NCBI RefSeq assembly: GCF_001411555.2
Contig: NC_049903.1
Coordinates: forward strand, 18,581,234 to 18,645,233
From: Juglans regia
Taxonomy: Eukaryota; Streptophyta; Magnoliopsida; Fagales; Juglandaceae
Direction of reading: 5' to 3'
DNA: 64,000 nucleotides
Positions 11,633 through 24,039 of this stretch are shown piece by piece; position 1 is the stretch's first letter; every line of letters starts with the position of its first letter. The notes under the pieces were generated by a model. It was not told the origin of the DNA. It did not search any database and saw nothing but the letters and a program-made list of their open reading frames with translations. The position numbers and the translations under genes are program-made.

Positions 11633-12600
11633 ATGTCCACTCTCTTGATCCCAAAATCAATCACAAAAAAAATTGACAAAGCCTTCTCAAAGTTTTGGTG
11701 GGGTTTCCCAATTGAAAAATCAAAAACTTTCACACCCAAATCTTGGAAGTCAATATGCAAACCCAAATCCATTGGAGGTCTTGGCTTAAGTCTGATTTTA
11801 GATTTCACTAAAGCACTCTTGTGTAAAATTGGTTGGAACATTTCAAATGAAAGCAATGCCACTTGGAAAACTGTATTGTCTAGAAAACACTTAGAAAACT
11901 CAAATTTCTTTGACACTCTTCCAAAAGCTTCAGATTCTTGGATTTGGAAATGCATTTTAAAGCAAAAAGATTTCTTGAAATAGAGTATGTGTTATTAAAT
12001 CAACAATGGCACAAGCACAAAGGTGTGGTCTGATCCATGGATCCCAACTCAGCTGAATTTCAAGCCAATTCCAAAGAACAACTCCATCACCTTAGATAGG
12101 ACCCTAGTTGTCTCTGAACTTACAATGGAAGAACCTAGAAGATGGAACATCCTACTATTACAAGCCCTTTTCCATCCTGATATTGTGACTAGAATTATGA
12201 AAATTCCTCTAGCTCAAACAGATTTTCACAGACAAAAGGATAAACTCAAATGGATGCACCATTCTTCTGGAAAATTCTCAGTGAAATCTGCCTATGTTGC
12301 CATCACTATGAATTCCAATCCACCGTAGGTTCAAACAAATATCTGGAAAAATCTTTGGAAGATTAAAATTCAAGACAGATTAAAATTGCTTTGATGGAAA
12401 ATTCTGAATAACATAATTCTAAAAAAATCCTTGGTAAAAAGGTTTGCACCACTAATAGAGGAGGAAGCTCAGTGTCCCATATGCAACAATGAGGAAGAGA
12501 CCCAAGCTCATTTGTTCTTTATTTGTCCTTTTACCAGAATTCTTTGGAGGCAATCACACTAGCCCTTGGATATTACATGTTTTGCTAATCATGAAATTTG
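11633..12600 (+). pseudogene. LINE-1 ORF2: post-RT region and zf-RVT zinc-knuckle
   Basis: From 11633 the frame is shifted by one relative to the RT. It reads KFWWGFPIEKSKTF and WKSICKPKSIGGLGL (the W..C.PK..GGLG motif after plant LINE RTs), then a second frame segment from 12023 starting MWSDPWIPTQ, and HHSSGKFSVKSAYVAI. Around 12470-12540 a CPICNNEEETQAHLFFICPF motif matches zf-RVT. Stops separate the pieces. Confidence 0.75.
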
Positions 12601-12747
12601 TGATTGGATTGAATGCATCATTTCCCCCACAGAAAAGTTGAACATTTTGGATAGAGAGGAGCAAGACTTTCAAATATTTGGTTTTTATGAAATAAAACTG
12701 TTCATGAGTCTTTAATTTCAAATCTGAATAATTTTATTTCTAGCACT

Positions 12748-13305
12748 TTGAGAACTTATAAGGAACACTGTAATGCGTGGGACATTAAAAAAGTATATGA
12801 TAGCCATGACTGGAGAGCTACACCAAACGGGCATTACACTATATTCTTTGATGTAGCAGTTAGACAAACAGGTAGTATAGCAGAATCGCTATGCATATCA
12901 GATGAGGGCTACCCAATCTTCGTCATAACAAAGCATATTGATAGTCATAACCCAAATCTAGGTGAAGCCACTGCGATGAACATTGGATTAGAGGAGGCTA
13001 GACGCAGCAATATAAAAGAACTAGTCATTGTAGGGGATTCACTAGTGGCTCTACAAGGGTCAAATGATCCTGAAAAATTAGCCGATTGGACCATTCAGCC
13101 TATAGTCAATGACATCAAATCTTTGCTGAACTCATTCGACAGCTGGCACACCAGAAAGATACATCGGGATCGGAATCGATGCACGCATTCCATTGCGCAG
13201 TGGGCAGCTTCCAAGAATTTATATGGCTGCATACCCATTTCTTTTATTCCACCTTGTATGTTGGATTTCCATAGCGGAAAAGACCCTCCTTTTACTTTAC
13301 ACTAG
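12748..13305 (+). pseudogene. LINE-1 ORF2: C-terminal RNase H-like domain (RVT_3)
   Basis: An open stretch of 185 codons, back in the original ORF2 frame. Core signatures are YTIFFDVAVRQTG (beta strand with first Asp), LGEATAMNIGLEEA (Glu) and ELVIVGDSLVAL (Asp), followed by the family's WHTRKIHRDRNRCTHSIAQWA, which resembles the usual V.R..N..AH.LA. A terminal stop precedes the 3' UTR and A-tract. Confidence 0.8.
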
Positions 13306-13394
13306 TTGATGATGTATAGTTTAATTTAGTTTTGTCTTAATCTTCTAAGAACGGTTTTAATTATGAATGAATCCATCTTGTTGAGAAAAAAAAA

Positions 13395-13460
13395 ATTACT
13401 TTTTTAACCATTAAAATTAAAAAATTCAAAAGTAAAATAAAATACATGAGCAAAAATGAA
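13395..13460. repeat. Copy B upstream segment 2
   Basis: The short stretch TTTTTTAACCATTAAAATTA followed by AAAATAAAATACAT matches copy A at 655-692. It is the sliver of host sequence between the two LINE insertions. Confidence 0.65.
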
Positions 13461-13669
13461 GGAAGAAAACCATAAGATAAAGTATATATTATTATTACTC
13501 GTGCAGTAATATGTATTTGGCTAATGCTCTAAGTGATACCTTGCAAGGTCCCCTTTCTCTCTAGGAAAGGTGGGGTTTTGCTCTCTATGTCTCTTCTAGA
13601 GCATAGAGGTTTAGTCTCTTAAATCTTATCTAAAGAGCCATTAGTCTCTTCTTTCAGCTCTAGTTTACT

Positions 13670-13871
13670 ATGGAAGAGGAACTTTCTAACTTCTATGAGG
13701 GCCCACGTCTGACTGAAGTTGAACAACAATCTATGAGTCTCTCGGAGGAAGATGTTCTGATTTCTAACAAGAAAAGCAAGAGGTGTCTGGTTGCTCAAAT
13801 AGTCTCAGATAAGGATATCAATAAGGGCGCTTTCAAGGCCACCATGCCCAAAATCTAGAAAGCATAGGGAC
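13670..13871 (+). pseudogene. LINE-2 ORF1, 5' part (DUF4283-type)
   Basis: The ATG at 13670 opens MEEELSNFYEGPRLTEVEQQ, then CLVAQIVSDKDINKGAFKAT and MPKI. This is the typical start of plant LINE ORF1 proteins with a DUF4283 domain, which bind LINE RNA. Two TAG stops follow within six codons at positions where the family has Trp (TGG). The solo LTR starts immediately after, and ORF1 resumes at 16894. Confidence 0.75.
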
Positions 13872-16800
13872 TGTAACGCCCCGATCCTAGAGGTCCGAAG
13901 AGTTAGCTTTTAATACTTAATATCAACTTCAATAACACAACTATAAAATTTAGAAAAATCCATAAAATATTAATTCATTTATTCAACCCAAAAATCTATG
14001 TTCCTTCATAGGGACAACAAAGAAATTTTCAATAACATAAATTAAAAACTCTCCAAAAACTCGAAAATATCCTTAATTCATCAGATCCAATAACTAAAAA
14101 TAAATCAATTTATTAACTATGACTCTCAAATAAGCACTTGTACTCTCAGACACTTATTCCACTATCATCATCACACCTTACTAAAACTTCCTACTCTTGT
14201 TCTCTAGTTGAAACATCAAAATTATCTAAAAAAATATTTGAATATAAGGGGTGAGTTATCAACAACTCAGTAAGCAGAAAACATATACTAGTGTGTAAAC
14301 ATGAGCATTTATCAGAATTCAGAATGCTGAACAAAATATTTTCTTTCAGAATGAAGAATCAGAATACTTGTTTTCAGAATGCAAAATCATAACATTTTAC
14401 CAAAAATATAAAAGCGAAACTTCTATAAAACATTCTTATGCAAAATTTCCTTTGGTAGAGCATAACTGAACATATTCATCTTATCTTATCATATCAGAAT
14501 AGAGACCATGTTTAACCCCCGTGGTAGGGTTGTGCAAACCTCGGTAGCTAACCTAGCAGAAACAGAATGTGAATCTTCCCCTTATTCATTATCGGAGCCC
14601 CGAGTGTGCACATAGGAAAGAACACGTAGAAAACTACTTTGTTTCCAAAGTGGGTGCACCAGAAACAGAAAAGTTGGTACCAACCCGAACAGAAGCCACA
14701 GTTTTACACCCATAGTAAGGTCAGAACAGAACAGAAACAGAAACAGAATGTTATGTTAGAGGTTTTTAGAAAACACATCATATCATATCAAAGTACTGAA
14801 TATCTTCATAACAGAACATAATCAGATCACAAAATATAATTTTATACAAAAAATTTCATATTCGCTCTCTTTTGCAAAGTTCAAAAGCAAAATGTAAAAT
14901 AGCACATGTCTACACCAGTCATGCCAGAAAATACATTATTCTTAAATAGAATCTCATGAGTAATGCAGAACAAATAACTAAGGTAGTTCAAATCTCTTTT
15001 CATAACAAAACATGCATATTTTCAAAAATTAACCTCAACCTATTTTATTTTTATTTAAATCTAGCATAGGAACTCCGTTTACCTGAACTTTTTAGATTTT
15101 TCAGAAATTTTCTCAAAAATGCCGAACAATAATTAATTGTCACCTATAAAATAATCACGTAATTCTCGTAAACTTTCAATTAATCACGTATTTCGATATA
15201 TAAGCCTAAACTTCTAAAATAACCTATTTAATTCCTCGAAACCTAAAATTTCATAACCTCAAATTATAAATCGTCACTTTTTAAAATCATCAATGTTGAT
15301 TTAATAACTTTGACTAAAACATTTAAAAGTCTGACCTATTTATTATTGAAAACAAACTATAAAGTTTAATAGTAGATAATATAATTATCCCAAAGTATTT
15401 TAAAATAAACCATAACTATTTTCTAATAGACTAAATCATATCTAAAGTATAAAAATAACATTACACCATTGTTGTTTACTCTTAAAATAAATCTTTACGT
15501 AATAAATTGTTAACATACTTAAGTGATTTTCTGTAATCATAATTAAATAAGAGTTTATTAACACATATTAAAACTTTTAAAATACCTTAGCATAACTTGC
15601 AGTTCAAAGGGTAAAAAAGTAATTAATAATATTAGTGTAATTACACTTATGTAAAACCAAATTCTTTGAATAAAGCAGCAGCTACGTACGCGATGGAGGT
15701 TCACCGTGAAGATAGGAGCTGCGATGGAGTTGGGTGCGGTGGCAGTAGTGGTTACTACGGTGGTGCACTAGAAGAGAGAGAGTGGTGAGTTAGAAAGAGA
15801 GAACGGAGAGTGAGAGATGTGCGAGATAGGAACAGAGACGGAGAGAAAACACACGGAATACTCAATGAGAGGTCAGCGATGCAATGGTAACAAGGTGGTT
15901 GGGCAGCAGTAGGTCACAGAAAGGATGGGGTGTCGGCGTCGCCGGGCTTCCCTTCACCGTGGCTGGTGGCACTGAGACAAGATAAAGTGTCCTGTTTTGA
16001 GATGCAAAAACAGAGGTCCTTCGGTGTGTTTGAGGGTGGTGTTTTTCAACATGGGTTCACAGCTGACTATGGTGGTGAGGTATGGGCAGAGGTTTACGTG
16101 GGGTGGATGAACCGGGCGGCAACTATGTGGAGGTGTTGGGGTGGCACGAAAGTGCACGGTGGAGGCTTTGTGCATGCATGGGTTGTGTCGATTTTGTATG
16201 GGGGCAGCGTGAGTTCTGGACAGTGCAATGGCCTGAAGAACAGAAGGGCACGAGGAGGTTTGAAGCACTGGGCAATGTCTCACAGTGGTGCGAGGTGGCA
16301 AAGGGAGTCGACGGTAGGAATGGGATGGTTGAAGAGGGTAGCAGTGGCAGCGAATGTCACAAAGCAGTTTCTCTATGTGTGGGCTAATGTATGTGTATAT
16401 ATATGCGAGTGATGGAAACCCTAAGGGAAACGTTGAGATGAAGAAACTTGCATGCTAAGGACGTGAACTGGGAAGTTAACGTGCGAATAAATAGGTGATT
16501 GAAACAAAACAAAAACAAAACCCTAAAGCTGAGGAGAATAGAGGCGTATGTGCATGGGAGTGCAATCGTGCGGGGTGGCGAAAATATCATAAACTTAGTT
16601 GGTTTTAATGGTTTAAAAGACACGAGTGTGGGCTTGGGTCTTGGTCTTTTTCTTGAGTCATTGATCACGACTCAATTTCTAAAAATAATTCAACTAGTCC
16701 AAAAATCTTCTCGACTCATAAAAGGATTTTTAACCTAATTATAAACACCAAAGAAAAATCATAAACCTCCAAAACAAAGATTTTAAGCCCGTAGTCTATT

Positions 16801-16893
16801 AAAAAAAAAAAAGTCGAACACTCAATTGGATTTTTCATATGCATAAGCCCAAAAATATATAAAAATGGGGCTTGATTGGGTCTGGGTGTTATA
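13872..16893 (-). mobile_element. Solo LTR (Ty3/gypsy-like, TGTAAC family) inside LINE-2 ORF1
   Basis: It runs from TGTAACGCCCCGATCC to TCTGGGTGTTATA. The flanking 5-mers are GGGAC (13867-13871) and GGGAT (16894-16898), a target duplication with one mismatch, and LINE ORF1 continues on the right. Orientation is inferred from the related LTR at 50314, whose primer-binding site lies on its left. It shares GGGGTGAGTTATCAACAACT and a CCCCGTGGTAGGGTTGTGC block with the LTRs at 27016, 50314 and 56729. No internal retroviral-type genes are present. Open frames at 15930-16412 and nearby are not supported as genes. Confidence 0.8.
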
Positions 16894-17772
16894 GGGATCA
16901 TTAACCTTCAAGGAGGTTAATCTTATCTGCTTACAAGATTGTGTTGGTAGTCTGAATCCTAAAGACATCAACTTCACGTTGGAACCTTTCTGGATACAGT
17001 TCCATAACCTGGCTTTTGCGGGCATGAATAAGAACATGGTGAAAAGTTGAGTGCAACCAAAGGTCGTGTCTTGTTAGTTGACACAGATAGGGAGGGGATG
17101 GGTTGGGGCTAGTTCTTGTGAGTCAAAGTTCTAGTTAATACTTCCAAGCCGCTGGCAAGAGGACGATTCCTCACTATGGGGGATAACCGAGTTTGGATCT
17201 ACTATGAGAGACTGCCTAGTTTTTGTCTCCAATGTGGTTCTATGCAACATGCTAAGCTAAGATGTTCTAAGTATGCATGGGATGGAAGATCACGTGTAGA
17301 AAACCAATCCCAGTATAGGACCTGGCTCAGAGCTAGTCCTTAGATGAAATCTGGTCATGTTCAAACAAGCAAAAGGGAAGAGATGGAGGACTCAAATGAC
17401 TTCAAACACAACAACCTCGACGACAAGAGGTCTAGTTCTAGCGGGAAGGGGCTTGGTACGCTACTAACAGAAAAGTTGGGAACAGAGGCTAGTGACCTTG
17501 GTATTCCAACACATATCCAGCTGTTGTTTGGTACTACTTTTGGTAATAATGTGGAGGTAGGGCATAAAGGAAAGAATGTCTTGCTTAATGGGGAAATGTC
17601 ATCAAACTCCGAGATCCCATCCATTGTAGCTGAAACCTTTCTTGAGAATACAACCTTGTCCTCTCGACCTTTATTTAACCACATGCACCCTATTTTCGAG
17701 CCAGTTGGCCATGCTACTTTGCCTGCACTAGATGACTACCAGGTTAGTCCTCCTCGTACCATTTTTAACTAG
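16894..17772 (+). pseudogene. LINE-2 ORF1, 3' part with CCHC-type zinc knuckle
   Basis: In broken frames it reads LEPFWIQFHNLAFAGMNKNM, then a segment ending YYERLPSFCLQCGSMQHAKL, matching DUF4283 followed by zf-CCHC_4 (C-x2-C-x4-H-x4-C) of plant LINE ORF1. It continues into a polar, low-conservation tail (17344-17772) as is usual for ORF1 C-termini. Stops and frame changes make it non-functional. Confidence 0.75.
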
Positions 17773-17984
17773 ACAAACCACAAAGAGATTCCTAGCAAAC
17801 TAGAAAAGAAAGGCTAGAAGTGGGGAGACCACTTTAGCTGTGGGGTCCAGTAAGATGGATATGTTGGTAGATGATTCCTTTTGTCTCAAAAAAAGAACTG
17901 GTGGGGTGATGAGACCAAACTACCCCTCAAAAAATGCAAATTTTCTATAAAGGTAGAGGCTATGGAATAGCCCTGCCAATCACC

Positions 17985-18760
17985 ATGAAAACCTTCTGTT
18001 GGAACTGCCGAGGGCTTGGGAACTCTTGGACGGTTCGTGAGCTCCACCTTTTGGTGAGAGAAAAGGACCCAGATATGGTTTTCCTTTGTGAAACCAAGTG
18101 TAAAAGAGATAGACTTGAAAACATTAAAAATAAAATTGGTTTTGATTTTAGCTTCATAGTTGATTACATTGGTCAAAGTGGGGGCCTAGCAATCTGTTGG
18201 AAAAAAGACTTGAAAGCATAGTTACATTCATACTCTCTCAACCACATCTCACTTCTTGTTTTCTCAAAATCTTTAATCAAAAACTGGCTGCTAACTGGTT
18301 TCTATGGACAACCAGTTGTAAGTAAAAGAAGAGAAAGCTGGAATTTATTAAGGTTATCGAAACTTGCTCTTGGTATACCTTGGCTTTGCATGGGGACTTT
18401 ATCGAAATTGTGTTCCAAGATGAGAAGTGTGGTGCTTCTTTTAGGCCTTACAAACAGATGGAGGACTTCAGACAAGCCATTATGGACTGTGATCTAGGGG
18501 ATCTCGGTTATGAGGGGTTCAAATTTACATGGTGTAATAATTGAGAAAGGTTGGATAGAACACTTGTGAATTGTGATTGGCATCATCTTTATGATATTAA
18601 TCTGGTTTATGCCTTGCTTGTCGATGGCTCTGACCATAGCCCCCCTCTTTATCAATTGCTATAATCAAGAACTTGATCTCACTCCTACTAGAAGAATCTT
18701 CAGATATGAATCAGGCAGGACCAAGAAAGAGGGTTGCGAGGAAGTTGTTAAAAGAGCATG
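17985..18760 (+). pseudogene. LINE-2 ORF2: endonuclease domain
   Basis: Translation from the ATG at 17985 reads MKTFCWNCRGLGNSWTVREL, then DPDMVFLCETKCKRDRLENI, so here the ETK Glu is present. GGLAICWKKDLKA follows and ends at a stop at 18219-18221. Shifted fragments continue with a GDFIEIV segment (family GDFNEI, Asn lost), FKFTWCNN with a stop at the following position, and LVDGSDHSPP. Multiple frameshifts and stops. Confidence 0.8.
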
Positions 18761-18996
18761 AAATGGTGCATCCAAGTCTTGTTCCAAAGCAGAACATACC
18801 AAAAGAGGCCTCGGGAGGAGTAAATGTCAGTTAAGTGAATGGCATAGAATAACACAAAGTCATCAGAAATTCTGCATTTCTTAGAAAAGGGATTTGCTAT
18901 GCAAGATTCTAACTTAGGCCATCTAAATGAACAAATTAATATCCTCCAAAAAGAAGTTGATGAAGTCCTTGGGGGGGGAGAATATGAAATGGCGCC

Positions 18997-21373
18997 TGTA
19001 ACAGCCCGTTAGAAATTCATTGGTAGAATTTCTATTGACTTTAGGAATCTCGTGAAAACCCCATAAGTTTTTACGAATCGACCAATCGCGCAGATTTTAG
19101 TCTGTCAACTAGTCAGTGTTATCACTCACTACGGTGCCAGAAATATGAGTTTAATTATTTGAGGTAGTTAAAAGTATCAGAATGTGTTTTGGTCTATGCC
19201 ATTAGACTCAGTTGATTATTTATGATTTTATAGCGTAATAATCATTTTTCATAATTCCGGATGAAATGCTTGTTCGAAATTGTGAAATTATTTTTAGGGG
19301 CACTTTGGGGTTGAATTTTGATAAATGATTTTCATTATAGGTTAATATGAAAATTTAGAATTTTTCAGTACTAATTTTATTATTTTTTTTGGAGTGAATA
19401 GTAACATCGATAAGCGCACCCAGTATAGTGTTTTCAAAATCACAGTGTGAAATATCCAAATTAGGTTGGAGGGGTTTTATTTGGACACTTGGCAAGATCT
19501 TAGTCACACATAGTGAATAGTATTAGACACTTGGCACCATGAGGAACCATTAAATGGATTTGTGATGGAAGTCAAGTGCGAGATCATGCCACCTAAGCAA
19601 AGCTTTGTTTCATCTGATCAACTAAATTGTGCCAAACCAAAGAGGGTTTCAACCCTAGAAAAACCCTAAATGGTTGGAATCCAATTGAAATCCCAAAAGC
19701 TTGGTTGAATCCGAAATCCTAAACGGTTTCCCCAAACCCTAAAGTTGGCCTCCAAACCCTTTTTAACCCGATTTCTAGCATTGTGTTTAATCATTTGATT
19801 AAATCACTTCCACATGCTATTAATTAATAGAATCCTTGTTTTGACATCATTATCCAACCTTTTAAACCTTAGAATTTTGATTGGGCCAAGAAAAATTGGT
19901 TTTGGGTTTGATAGCATCTCAAACCCTAACCAAACCCCCTTTAAACCCCAAATTGAAGCCCACTTGGTTGGGGCCCACCATGGCCCACGAAATTGGCCAC
20001 CTTGGCAAATCTTCTTGAAACGTTTCCTACCCCACATGGCAGACCATCCACTGCCATTGGCTGCAACCCATTAGTGCCTTGAGGTGAAGAGAAGTCCACT
20101 CCATCTACCTCCATCTCTCACAGCTGCTGCAGGCAGTCCATGCCTCTCACTATTCTCCACTTTATGTCACATAGACACCTCCAATCAAGGGTCATTCAAG
20201 CCCACAAATTCCCCCTCCAGGATTCTAAAGTCGTGCAAGACACATTTCATTCCATTTTATCACTTCTTTGCCCCGTTCTTAGAGAGAAACCCAAATGAGC
20301 TCTCTCGGGCAGATTTCTGGGTCTTTTTGCGTGGCCATTTTTTATCCCTTTTAAGTGTTATATCACGATAAATTCTTCATAGAAGTTGTTCATATTTGAG
20401 TCTCGTTTCTGTGGATATCTTATTAGTCTCATTCCATGCTAATTTGATCTGTCAAAAGTATTTTAAACCATGGAAAGGTCATTCTGGGCGTGAAACTGGA
20501 GAGTATGATATGTTTTGGAATTTTTGACCAAGCTAATGGACATATCTTGCTCCGAAAATTTTATGGAGTGTTGTTAGCATGTGTTTATGAATTTTCATTG
20601 AGGTTTTGTAGCATGGATAAATCTTTTGATGATAGATTTTCTTAGATTTAGAAACTTGAAAACTGGAAGTTGAAAAATAGTTTTTGTTTTGTGAAAGTTG
20701 GAATATTTTATGGTTTGATCTTATTCCAAAGGCTTTGATATTTTTATATGATGATCCTAAGCCTCTTATATACATGTTAGGATGTTATTTCGAAGATATT
20801 TAGTATTATTTTTAAAGATATGATTTTCTATGCAAGAGGATTTCAGTTTTGCCTAAGATTTGATGTTTCTGGGTTAGATCCATGTTTTATTGAGTTTTAG
20901 CCATGTGATTTTAAGTTTGATGGCTGGATCTTCTTTAGGACACATTTTTAAACCATGATATGTTTTAGTTTGAAGATCACATGTGTATAAGTCATGGATC
21001 CAGAGATTGATCAAAGTTAGTGGAGAGAAAAATTTTTGTTTTGGACTAAGTTTAAAACCAAAAAACTCCAAGTGTAGTTTTGTGAATTTTTGGTGGCTTT
21101 TGTTTGATGATTTAAAGCATGGTTGATCTTAGGATGATGTTATGAATATGTTAGAAGTAAGATTTGATTTTTTTGGAATTCTTGGAGATGTTTTTATTAA
21201 GGTCAAAACTTGTGATTTAAGGGTTTACTTTTGTTAAAAAGTTTGGGTCTTGTTACAAAAAGTTTGGTGTTGATTATAAGATTTTTCTTAATGGATATTT
21301 TAAGTGTGTTTTAAACTTAAGATATGAAGATCTTTGTTGCAAAATTTTGGTTTAATCATGGGTTTTGAAGATG
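18997..21373 (+). mobile_element. Truncated LTR (plus orientation) between LINE-2 endonuclease and RT
   Basis: It begins TGTAACAGCCCGTTAG directly after LINE sequence. From about 19535 onward it is an inverted copy of 7640-5800. Homology to that copy ends in GAAGATGGA at about 21365-21373, which is also LINE sequence (the EDG of EDGRNTKFFH). So the remainder of this LTR was lost by a deletion whose junction falls in shared bases. No coding content; short open frames here are shadows. Confidence 0.7.
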
Positions 21374-22480
21374 GAAGAAACACCAAATTCTTTCACACGT
21401 GTGCTACTCACAAAAAAAAAAAAAAAAACCAAGGAATATCATTAATACACTACTCTGAGAATGGTAATCTATTGACTGGTCAAAAAGAGGTTGGAAGACT
21501 GTTCCGAGCATACTACTTGAACTTGTTCTCATCTTTAAATCCTAAGGGCATTGCAGAAACTCTGGATAATCTTGAGGCTATTGTTATAGCTGACCTGAAC
21601 ATGTCCCTAAGAAGGGACTACTCAAGGTAGGAAATAGAGAAAGCAATCTTTGAAATGAACCCACTAGGGTCCCCTGGACCTGATGGTTTCCCTATAGTAT
21701 TCTTTCATAATCACTGGCCTGTTGTGGGCATTGATATAGTTGCTGTAGTGATGGAATTCCTAAACTCTCAGCAAGGTTTCCAAGCAATAAACCATAAATA
21801 TATCATCCTTATTCCCAAGAAAAAGTCACCCACTCTTGTCACAGATTTCAGACCTATTAGCCTATGCTATGTTTTTTACAAAATCAATGCAAAGGTCCTT
21901 GCCAATCGACTAAAGCTTATCCTGCCAAACCTCATCTCTAACACCTAAAGTGCCTTTGTACCAGGAAGAATGATCTCTGATAACATTATTGTGGCCTATG
22001 AGCTAATGCATTCTATGCAAACAAGGATGAGGGGGAGAAAGGATGGCTTCATGGCCCTAAAATATGATATGAGTAAGGCATATGATAGGGTGAAGTGGAC
22101 CTTTCTAAGAGCTGTGATGGAAAAGATGGGGTTTGATGGTGTCTGGATTGAACTGGTTATGCAATGTGTGATCACAGTCTCTTACTCTCCTTGTAAATGG
22201 CATTCCTCAAGATAGGTTTCTACCTACAAGGGGAATTAGGCAAGGGGATCCTCTATCCCCTACCTATTTATTTTATGCTAAAAAATTCTTAGCCTCTCTC
22301 TAAATAAGGCAGAACAACGAGGCCTCATCTCGGGCATCCCTATTGCTCGAAGCTCCCTTAAGATTTTAATCATATGTTTTTTGCAGATGATAGTCTCATC
22401 TTTTGTAAGGCATTCCCTTATGAATGGACCCGTTTGTACTCTATCCCTGCAACCTATGAAAAATCCTTTGTCTAGAGGCA
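21358..22480 (+). pseudogene. LINE-2 ORF2: reverse transcriptase domain
   Basis: Motifs in order are EDGRNTKFFHTCATHKKK (the A-run at 21413-21428 lies here), SPGPDGFPIVFF, DFRPISLCYVFYKINAKVLA, AFVPGRMISDNI, YDMSKAYDRVKW (catalytic Asp), [12 protein letters not shown] and HMFFADDSLIFCK with an intact FADD. Stops at about 21628 and 21946 and frameshifts after 22190 break it. Confidence 0.85.
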
Positions 22481-23676
22481 TAACCTTGATAAAACATCAA
22501 TCTTCTTAAGTAAGAACACCAAGTAGGATATTCAACACAGCATTCTGAATTCTGTAGGTATTAAGGCCTCGGGCCCTTTTGATAAACACCTGGGTCTAAT
22601 ATCCTATGTTGGCAGGCACAAAGTAAGGGCTTTCAACTCAATTCTAGACAAGATCAAGACTCGTTTAGGGAGCTGGAAAACTAACATGCTATCTCAAGCA
22701 GGTAAGGAGATACTGCTTAAATTTGTGGTACAGTCTATCCCCACTTTCAGCATGGGTATATTCAAGATCCCAAAGGGCATTCTCAAGGGTATTGCAAACT
22801 TTCTGGTGGAGTCAGAAGGAAAACAAAGGCAAACTACGTTGGATGACCTGGAAGGAACTTGGCAAGTCTAAGAAGGAGGGGGGTTTAGGATTCAGGAATT
22901 GTGAACATTTTAATCTGGCATTATTAGCTAAACAAGGTTGGAGGGTCCTCCAAAGCCCTTACTTCTTGGACAGCTCGAGTTCTACAAGCCAAGTATTATC
23001 CCAAAACTGATTTCTACTCCATTATGGTAAAACACAAAGATTCCTTTGTGTGGAGGAGTATTATTTCTGCTAGGCCCCTCTTACTTGAAGGCGTAATGTG
23101 GAAACTAGGAAATGGGGAAAGGGTGAACATCTGGTAAGATCAGTGGATTCCTATCCCTACCTCTTACAGGATGCAATCCACTCCTAAAATCCTTGCTGCT
23201 GGAGCTAAAGTGGTTCAATTGATAGATCAAGACACGTGCAATGGAAATCAAACTTGATCCAGAAGATTTTCAGTGAATCTTAAGCAGAAACCATATCTAG
23301 AATTCCAATCAACCCTTGTAGAAGCTCAGACATGTTGACTTGGAGATGCACTTCTAATGGTAAGTTTTCAGTGAAGTGTGCCTATCACCTTCAACGGTCA
23401 ATCTCATATAGCAAGTTGGGTCAATCCTCAAGGGCTATCTTAAAATCAGACATATGGCATAGCATTTGGAATCTAAAAGGCCCTAACTCTGTCAAGATGT
23501 TCATTTGGAGAGTAGCCAAGGAAATCCTTCCAACAAAGCTTAACCTTCATAAGAGAAAAGTGGTGCGATCTCCCATGTGTCCTATCTGCTTATGCCATCC
23601 AGAAACTGTTGCTCATGCCCTATGTTCGTGCAAATCTACCCAAGTTGTATGGAGCCTAAGTTCAAGGAGGATTTAG
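22481..23676 (+). pseudogene. LINE-2 ORF2: thumb, post-RT region and zf-RVT
   Basis: In alternating frames: KIKTRLGSWKTNMLSQAGKE, LGFRNCEHFNLALLAKQGWR (the canonical GGLGFR...N.ALLAKQ motif), then 23332-23676 with WRCTSNGKFSVKCAYHLQ, IWNLKGPNSVKMFIWRVAKE, ILPTKLNLHKR and the zf-RVT cysteines in MCPICLCHPETVAHALCSC. Frameshifts near 22870 and stops prevent translation. Confidence 0.8.
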
Positions 23677-24027
23677 AAGTGTAGCATCTTTGATGTCCCT
23701 TTCAAGGAAGCTTTAGACCATCTATTCTCCATCATGTCTAAAAAGGATCTAACTGAGATTGCCATGAAAACAAAAAATATTTGGCCTAGAAGAAACACTT
23801 GGGTGTTCGAGTCAAAATTTAAACCTCCCCAGCAAGTGACTAATCTAATCTCAATGAATCACCTTGATTTCAGCCTGTGTTGTGGCCAACAAAAACAAAA
23901 AATCTTCTCTGTCCCAAAACCAGTGCAATGGTGTGTGCTTCCTCCTAATCAATTCAAGGCCAACTAGGACGTGCCATTGACAAGGTTTGGTGTAGAGTTA
24001 GAGTTGGTGTGGTAATAGGAGACTGCC
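23677..24027 (+). pseudogene. LINE-2 ORF2: RNase H domain, first part
   Basis: The plus strand reads through a connecting region (23734-23967, with IWPRRNTWVFESKFKPPQQV) into the RNase H start (RVRVGVVIGD) and is cut in the codon after the Asp at 24027 by the outer CACTA. The domain continues at 36702. The remaining half contains the conserved Glu/Asp core. Confidence 0.75.
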
Positions 24028-24039
24028 ACTATAACAATT

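Larger units (their letters stand above)
8515..13394 (+). mobile_element. LINE-1: plant L1-type non-LTR retrotransposon, 5'-truncated and degenerate
   Basis: Order on the plus strand: possible ORF1 tail, endonuclease, reverse transcriptase, zinc-knuckle region, RNase H, then a short A-tract at about 13386-13394. Directly after the A-tract, sequence matching copy A at about 650 resumes, placing the insertion inside copy B. No convincing target duplication is visible because the flanks are A/T-rich. 8515-9225 has only short open frames; one ends at 9229, overlapping the ORF2 ATG by four bases (ATGA), which fits an ORF1-ORF2 junction. Confidence 0.85.

Noticed and set aside
15930..16412. 160-codon plus-strand ORF
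   Set aside because: Lies in the G-rich zone of a solo LTR; overlapping frames on both strands are open, and there is no recognisable domain.
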